Assembly: GCA_029718625.1 (NCBI GenBank)
Contig: CM056376.1
Span: 112,790,112 to 112,854,111 of the forward strand
From: Synaphobranchus kaupii
Taxonomy: Eukaryota > Chordata > Actinopteri > Anguilliformes > Synaphobranchidae
Length of the DNA stretch: 64,000 bases
Direction of reading: 5' to 3'
In this document: piece by piece, positions 57,494-64,000 of the stretch
Position numbering within the stretch: the first letter of the stretch is position 1
Layout: every line of letters starts with the position of its first letter
The notes under the pieces: generated by a model
Databases searched by the model: none
What the model was told of the DNA's origin: nothing
What the model saw: only the letters and a program-made list of their open reading frames with translations
Program-made: the position numbers and the translations under genes

Positions 57494-59475
57494 TGGGGGT
57501 GTAACAACCCAGGTAACGAGGAACGTTTGGGATCTTTAAAGAATGTTCCCTATACAGCCCTGTAATGTCATTGCAGAACATTACATTGGGAACATTCTGG
57601 GGTGTATAAGGGAATGTTACTCCAAGATCACAAAATAACATTCCAGGAACATCCCATAAATGTCACAGACATTGCAATGCGTTCCCTCGATGTCAAAATG
57701 TTGAGTTCCCTTCAAGTCCTCAGAACATTCCTAAAACTTGATTGCGGAACTGCCCCTTCACATTCCATGAACATTACAGGAACATTCTATGTAACATTAA
57801 GGGAATGTTCTTGGAATGTTTGTCGAAACGTTCCCTTTGGGTTTCTCTAATGCTTGGATTTAACATTCCCTTACTGAGAGACCGGAGTACATTGCTAACA
57901 TTCCCCATACATTCTTGCCACGTCATTAGAAATCATTATTTTGTGAACATTCTGGTGTGTATAGGAGAATGTTACTCCAAGATGACAAAATAACATTCCA
58001 GGAACATCCCATAAATGTCACAAACATTGAAATGCGTTCCCTGGATGTCATAATGTTGTGTTCCTCTCAAGTCCTCAGAACATTCCTTCAACTTGTTTGT
58101 GGAACTTCCCCTTCACATTACAGGAACATTCTATGTAACATTAAGGGAATGTTCTTGGAATGTTAGTAGAAACATTCCCTTTGGGTTTATCTAACACTTG
58201 AATTTAACGTTCCCTTACTGTGAGACTGGAGTACATTGCTAACATTCCCCATACATTCTTGCCACGTCATTACAAAAAGTTATTTTGGGAACATTCTGGG
58301 GTGTATATATAGGGGAATGTTACTCCAAGATAACAAAAGAACATTCCAGGAACATCCCATAAATGTCACAAACGTTGCAATGCGTTCCCTGGATGTCATA
58401 ATGTTGTGTTCCTCTCAAGTCCTCAGAACATTCCTTCAATTTGTTTGTGGAACTTCCCCTTCACATTACAGGAACATTATATGTAACATTAAGGGAATGT
58501 TATCATAATGTTAGTAGAAACGTTCCTTTTGGGTTTATGTAACACTTGAATTTAACATTCCCTTACTGTGAGACTGGAGTACATTGGTAACATTCCCCAT
58601 ACATTCTTGCCACGTCATTACAAAACGTTATTTTGGGAACATTCTGGGGTGTATACATAGGGGAATGTTACTCCAAGATAACTAAAGAACATTCCAGGAA
58701 CATCCCATAAATGTCACAAATGCTGCAATGCGTTCCCTGGATGTCATAATGTTGTGTTCCTCTCAAGTCCTCAGCACATTCCTTCAAATTGTTTGTGGAA
58801 ATTCCCCTTCACATTACAGGAACATTCTATGTAACATTAAGGGAATGTTCTCATAATGTTAGTAGAAACATTCCCTTTGGGTTTATCTAATGCTTGGATT
58901 TAACGTTCCCTTACTGTGATACTGGAGTACATTGCTAACATTCCCCATACATGCTTGCCACGTCATTACAAAACATTACTTTGGGAATATTCTGCGGTAT
59001 ATAGGGGAATGTTACTCCAAGATAACAAAATAACATTCCAGGAACATCCCATAAATGTCACAAACATTCCAATGCGTTCCCTGGATGTCATAATGTTGTG
59101 TTCCTCTCAAGTCCTCAGAACATTCCTTCAACTTGTTTGTGGAACTTCCTCTTCACATTACAGGAACATTCTATGTAACATTAAGGGAATGTTCTTGTCA
59201 TGTTAGCAGAAATGTTCCCTTTGGGTTTATCTAACACTTGAATTTAACGTTCCCTTACTGTGAGACTGGAGTACATTGGTAACATTCCCCATACATTCTT
59301 GCCACGTCATTACAAAACGTTATTTTGGGAATATTCTGGGGTGTATATATAGGGGAATGTTATGCCAAGATAACAAAAGCACATTCCAGGAACATCCCAT
59401 AAAAGTCACAAACGTTGCAATGTGTTACTTGGATGTCATAATATTGATTTCCTCTCAAGTCCTCAGAACATTCAT
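57494..59475. repeat. Satellite of about 347-bp units, six copies
   Basis: The landmark TGTATA..GGGAATGTTA recurs at about 57603, 57957, 58301, 58651, 59000 and 59343, giving periods of 354, 344, 350, 349 and 343 bp. Copies are about 90 percent identical by eye. Each is itself built of short words GGAACATTCC/GGGAATGTT in both orientations, so it contains many GAAnnTTC dyads. Short open frames recur with the period and are not genes. Confidence 0.95.
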
Positions 59476-59652
59476 ACTTGATTATGTAACTATTATTAAC
59501 TGTATTAGTAACTGTTCTTCTGCTGCTGAGTAGATTGTGATATGTAGTTCCATTTAAATATACTTTTTGCAGCATTTTGGCTTTATTGGACAGTAATCAA
59601 TGAGAGACTAGAAAATCAGAGGGAAAGAGAGAATGGCCTTTGAGGTTTATCG

Positions 59653-59736
59653 TGAGCCGGATTTGAACCCATGTTGTGGAAATCCGGAATCGCTGACGAC
59701 ATGCAATTTACCTGGTTCAGCTACTAGAGGACCTTG
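59653..59736 (-). repeat. tRNA-like SINE head (candidate)
   Basis: The minus strand has TAGTAGCTGAACCAGG (A-box-like) and GGGTTCAAATCCGG (a good B box) about 45 bp apart. The degenerate A box argues for a pseudogene or SINE, not a tRNA. Confidence 0.4.
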
Positions 59737-59921
59737 ACCTCTGAGTGAAAAAAAGGTAAGGGCTAAAAGCTAAGGGCTAAAAAGCTTAGGGCTAAAAGCC
59801 CTAAAATAAACGTCTATTGCAGTCAGTGAAAATACCTCTTAAAAGTTTTACAAAGTTCATTTTTTTCTACATCTATTTGTAGACCTCTTTCAAGACCACG
59901 TTTCAACTAAATAAATAAACA

Positions 59922-59998
59922 TCACCGCAAGCAGGAATCGAACTCACAACCCTCGAATCTGAAGACAAGGGCTTTTCCACTGAGCCATCAAGGCCACA
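59922..59998 (-). repeat. tRNA-like SINE head or tRNA pseudogene
   Basis: The minus strand has the A box TGGCTCAGTGG and the B box GAGTTCGATTCC, both close to consensus and about 40 bp apart. The acceptor stem is not obviously paired. It lies 200 bp from the previous tRNA-like unit but is a different sequence. Confidence 0.5.
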
Positions 59999-60228
59999 AG
60001 ATTATGGAAGCATATCCGCGCCAAAATTCAAATGAAAATGCAAATCGGCGATTGCATTTCGTGTACATTCGATGTGCGCAAAAACCATGACATAATTCAA
60101 ATGAAAATGCAAAAGGTGCACTTTGCGTTTTCATTTGCAAGTTAATGTACGCATTATATCTGACAATTTGAAAATGTTAATGCAAATCCATTTCACATTT
60201 AATTTTTCTCGCCCTCTACGACACAACC

Positions 60229-62474
60229 CTGCCATAATTTTAATGAAAATGAAAAACCACATTTGCATTAGCAGTTTCTTTGTTGCAATCGCATGATCCA
60301 TGACAAAAAGGAAATGATAATTCAATTCGCCATTTAACATATCGTTGTCATGCTTTTGCGACACAAGAGTGACATCATTCAAATGCAATGGCATTGTATC
60401 CGTTTGCATTATCATTTCCGTGTGGTCACGCAAAAACCCTGCCAAAAATCCGAACTGAACATGCAAACTGTCAAAGCTGCCCATCAAGGCGGGGCCTCGA
60501 AGAAAGGGGCGTTACAGGGGACTGTTCAAACCACTGAACATAATGGTTGTCTGTTATTTCGGTCGTCAGGCAGTTACCAGGCTAGATAGCGACATTTCCT
60601 TGTTCTCTGTGTTTGGGGATTATAGGCTAAATGCTATAAACTATAAACGAGGTAGCCTAAACGTTACGATGATCCTAGCCAGCCCGTTGTTCCTACTAAC
60701 GTCACCTTAATAGCAGGGAGGACTTGCGTAGCCTAAGGGGCAATAGATTTCCATTCACGGGGTTGCCTTAGACAGGGCTGTGTGATAAACCAACATTGGG
60801 CTATTGCTTAGCCTATATTCCATGTCACTAAAATAAAATAAGCAGGCTATCAATAAAATAAGTGCTTATATCTCTAATCGTGTCTGAGTGGTAGACCTAT
60901 TTAAATGATAATGATTCTGTAGCCGATGTTCTTAAAAGACTGAGCATAATGGCACTGTGCCAATACTGACGGATTATTTTATTTTTTAACAGCTGTATAG
61001 GCTAGGCTACTGTCGGAACTCACTGTATTCGCAAACCCTCTAAAAAGACAAATGTTACGTTCTCTCAATAATCAAGAGCCTATTTAAATTGAATAAATTA
61101 AAATGTTTTGTGTAAACTAGGCTACAACAGGAAAATCAGTGTCACTAGAGGCTAACCACCTCATCTTACAGCATTGAGATCTGGAAAGCTCCAGAGACTG
61201 CGAATAGCCTACCTAGTAGTTTACCAAAGACGGTGAATTGTGTTGTAGGATAGCCTATATGGTGTAACGTTATAATGAAATTAAAATATAATTATAAACA
61301 AATATTTAATCATCTGTAGGCTATGTTGCTTCATGACTAGGCTAAATATAGATTATTACAATAGCCGAGGCTACAGGTAAAATCCCCAAGGTTGATGGGC
61401 TTTGTGAGTAGGGAGATCAAAATCGGTTGTCATATATCTAAAATCTTTGGTTGTGCCCACCGGGGTCGTTTCCCCAGTGTTTTCACCACATAACTAGCTA
61501 TATAGCTACGAACGTGGTTTACACCAAATAAAAAAAGAAGCTGTCATTCAGTTTTTACAAGTCTTTTATTGCCATCTGCTGGGTAAAGACATGAATGACA
61601 GTCCATAGTTACACAACATAGCCTATGCGGAAGAGGCCTAATTAAACAATTTTATATTTTTATTTACTTAGCCTAGATTCTATAGGCCTACGTTACACCA
61701 TACAAACTCCACCGTTTTTGGTAGCTAGGCTGTAGGCTCCCGCTGTGTCACGTACAGATCGCTGTCTCAGGCTTTCTGTGGACTACGTTACCTTTGCTCT
61801 GCACATAGCCTAAGGGTAAGGCTATCTAAAAGAAAACAATAATTAATAGAAATCGTGATGGAAATGCCCACAGTGAAAAGGGTAACACATTTTTCAGGCA
61901 TAGCCTGCCATGCCGGCTGGTTTTGGCCACGGAAACCCGTAACATTAGGCTATCGGCTAGTTTCCACACCAGATTAACGAAAGCAGGCTAAATTGTGAAA
62001 TTAATTTAGTTAACATTGGGCTGGCTATGGCTAGTCGTAACTTTTAGGCTACCTCGTTTCCTTTTTAATTCCTATAATTTTGCCTATAATCCCCAAACAC
62101 AGAGGACTAGGAAATGTCGCTATCTAGCCTGGAAACTGCTGACGACCGAAATCACAGACAACCATTATGTTCAGTGGTTTGAACAGTCCCCTGTAACGCC
62201 CCTTTCTTCGAGGCCCCACCTTGATGGGCAGCTTTAACAGCTTGCAATTGCATTTTCAGTTCGGATTTTTGCGTGACCACACGGAAATGATCATGCAAAC
62301 GGATACAATGCCATTGCATTTGAATTATATCACTCTTGTGCCGCAAAAGCATGAAAAACGATATGTTAAATGGCGAATTGAATTATCATTTCCTTTTTGT
62401 CATGGATCATGCGATTGCAACAAGAAACTGCAAATGCAAATGTGGTTTTTCATTTTCATTAAAATGATGGCAGG
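60229..62474. mobile_element. Fold-back element with about 457-bp arms
   Basis: 60229-60685 is repeated in inverted orientation at 62018-62474; the arms include GGGGCCTCGAAGAAAGGGGC and its complement and are roughly 90 percent identical. The two arms therefore encode similar but meaningless open frames on opposite strands. The 1.3-kb spacer has no gene. AAATGAAAATGCAAA words lie outside the left arm (60025-60140), suggesting the element is larger or flanked by kin. Superfamily unknown. Confidence 0.85.
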
Positions 62475-62501
62475 TATGTATGGAGGATTATTCAACCCAA
62501 A

Positions 62502-62720
62502 ATGAAAATGAAAATGAAAACGAAAATGAAAACGAAAATGAAAATGGAAAATGAAAATGGAGGATTATTCAGCCCAAAATTAAAATTAAAATTAAAATCT
62601 TTTCAATTTTGTTTTCATTTTCATTTTCATTTTCATTATCATTTTCGTTTTCATTTTCATTTTCATTTTCATTATCGTTTTCATTTTCGTTTTCATTTTC
62701 ATTTTCATTTTCATTTTCGA
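62502..62720. repeat. (GAAAAT)n / (ATTTTC)n hairpin microsatellite
   Basis: A block of AAAATGAAAATGAAAACG units is followed about 50 bp later by TTTTCATTTTCATTTTCATT units, so the two halves are complementary. GGAGGATTATTCA occurs twice (62480 and 62550). It starts about 27 bp after the right arm of the fold-back element. Lys/Met- or Phe/His-rich frames through it are compositional. Confidence 0.9.
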
Positions 62721-64000
62721 GCTGTACTATATGTAAATGAGGGGGTATGGTCAAGCAAGCAGGGTGGGCCTCATACAGGTTTAGTGCAGTAGCACTTAAT
62801 GAACACTAGGGGGAGCATAGCATAGGGATGGGTAACAGTCTGTGCTTGATACTATGCTCTCAGGGCACTCATACATTTTAATGTATGAAATGATGAAGAA
62901 TCTGAGCAGTGTTATAAAGTATTCTTGTTTTATGAAAGAAACGGAGCTAGCTAGCCAGCGCTACGCTGTGTAGGCTATAGGTCAAACCTGCGAGGTGGAA
63001 AATCCAGGTTCAGAAAGTGAAAGTCCTACCCAATCATTTGTTCCAATCACCTGGATTTGCTAATTATCACAATTCTTCAGCCAAGAGGTAGGAGCTAACT
63101 AGGCTAATTAGTGAAATCGTGAGTTCATGGGTGGAAGAAACACAGCAGGACTTCTACTTTCTGACCCCTGGAATTTCCACCTCTGCAAACCTGGTAGTAG
63201 CCTACGATAGGCTACATTGTGGCAGGTTAAACGTTGGATTGGATGGTTGTGTTGTAGCCTACTGCTGGAAATAAATTAAATCCTCTCTTAAAATAAATGA
63301 AAAGACCGCAAATGAGTCACTGGATCGTTTAAACTTTTAACCTGGCTCCGGTACTTTAAGCGAACATTAAGGCATAGCTTCAAAAAGTCTATCGACAGCC
63401 AGATTCTATTCTATATGTTATGCAAAATGAGAAATGTCAATGTAGGCTATTTGAAAGTGAGTCGGCTTCGTCATACAAAAAATCCAGGGTTAAATCTTAA
63501 ATTGAGCTTGCTAGCTGTTTATTATTATCCTAAAATAGCTCTCATAAGTGTTTATGTTACCCACTATCGTTAATTGTGTTTACTGTATTACACACTTCAT
63601 GTGTGTGCCATGAGTCACTGGACCGTTTATTTTAACCTGGCTCCGATAGATCTAGCTAGATCTAGCTAGCCTACTTCAGATCTAGCTAGCCTACTTCAAA
63701 CGAACATTAAGGTACCTTATTGCCAAATTTCCCAGAGCAGCTAGCATATTTGCAATAGGCCTTTTAACGATTATAGCCTACAGGAGTTGTCAAAATGTCG
63801 AGGTTTTTTGTTGTAAATTAATTTATAATTTCAGAGAAATATGAATAGGTTGCTATACTTGGGACGTCAACAACTACCACTAGGGGGGCACCGTGCATAG
63901 GGTAAGTGTCATTAACAAGGGTTAGCCTAATAATGAACGCACACCCAGTTTCTTACTCCAGGACATCGCATTCTGCAGAAATATAACCCAGTTATAATTA
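62721..64000. other. Unclassified repetitive intergenic stretch to the window end
   Basis: A phrase of about 65 bp beginning GAGTCACTGGA and including AACCTGGCTCCG and CGAACATTAAGG occurs at about 63313-63375 and again at about 63611-63712; in the second copy it is expanded by GATCTAGCTAGCCTACTTCA repeats. ACTAGGGGG words lie at 62806 and 63878. No gene recognised. Confidence 0.5.

Noticed and set aside
57602..59533. Recurring 70-96 residue frames in the satellite
   Set aside because: The same frame repeats with the satellite period and has no known domain. The sequence constraint is on the DNA repeat.
60131..62505. Two similar open frames reading LRDHTEMIMQTDTMPLHL on opposite strands
   Set aside because: They are the two arms of an inverted repeat. 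Similarity is explained by the DNA; no domain is recognised and one is frame-disrupted relative to the other.

Overview
This window looks like nuclear DNA from a ray-finned (teleost) fish. It holds one clearly recognisable host gene in a large amount of transposon-derived DNA. The reasons are a vertebrate complexin gene split by a 10.7 kb intron, several teleost-type Tc1/mariner, hAT and Ty3/Gypsy chromovirus elements, tRNA-derived SINE-like heads, and abundant (CA)n, (GA)n and (AT)n microsatellites. No bacterial operon, CRISPR array or rRNA is present. The words taggct/agccta are very frequent from about 31 kb onward. I cannot name the species.

Host gene: two coding exons of a complexin, closest by my reading to complexin-2, lie on the plus strand at 8352-8527 and 19226-19423. 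Together they encode residues 11-134 of a 134-residue protein. The first coding exon (about 10 residues) is not visible and probably lies upstream of the window. The 3' UTR probably starts at 19424 and may run to a poly(A) signal near 24130.

Layout. 1-5604: a DNA-transposon-like element (220-1374), then a broken Ty3/Gypsy chromovirus on the minus strand (1526-5604) whose reverse transcriptase is deleted. 5605-8351: upstream intron or flank with a long TG minisatellite. 8528-19225: the complexin intron, filled at 10.5-16.7 kb by two adjacent Tc1-like elements and a 3.5 kb TIR element that carries two further Tc1-like insertions. 25.56-25.91 kb: a 39-bp minisatellite. 30.06-31.20 kb: a fold-back element with about 262-bp arms. 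39.02-39.35 kb: a 47-bp tandem repeat. 39.65-42.07 kb and 43.33-45.07 kb: two copies, in opposite orientation, of an IS630-like transposon with an intron-bearing transposase gene and a Gly/Arg-rich N terminus; the second is interrupted by a hAT-type MITE with a perfect 8-bp target duplication. 48.19-51.88 kb: a minus-strand LTR-retroelement remnant whose Gag resembles the PNMA (paraneoplastic Ma) family, including the N-terminal PNMA-type region. 52.03-57.41 kb: a decayed hAT-like element with spliced exons, interrupted by LTR-like inverted repeats and another insertion. 57.49-59.48 kb: about six copies of a roughly 347-bp satellite packed with GAAnnTTC dyads. 60.23-62.47 kb: a second fold-back element with about 457-bp arms, followed by a (GAAAAT)n/(ATTTTC)n hairpin microsatellite. 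62.7-64 kb: unclassified repetitive DNA.

The non-host genes do not form a pathway. All transposase and gag-pol reading frames I examined carry stops, frameshifts or deletions, so the mobile elements appear to be relics. The most interesting items are the PNMA-like gag, the intron-containing IS630-like transposase pair, the GAAnnTTC-rich satellite, and the two large fold-back structures.
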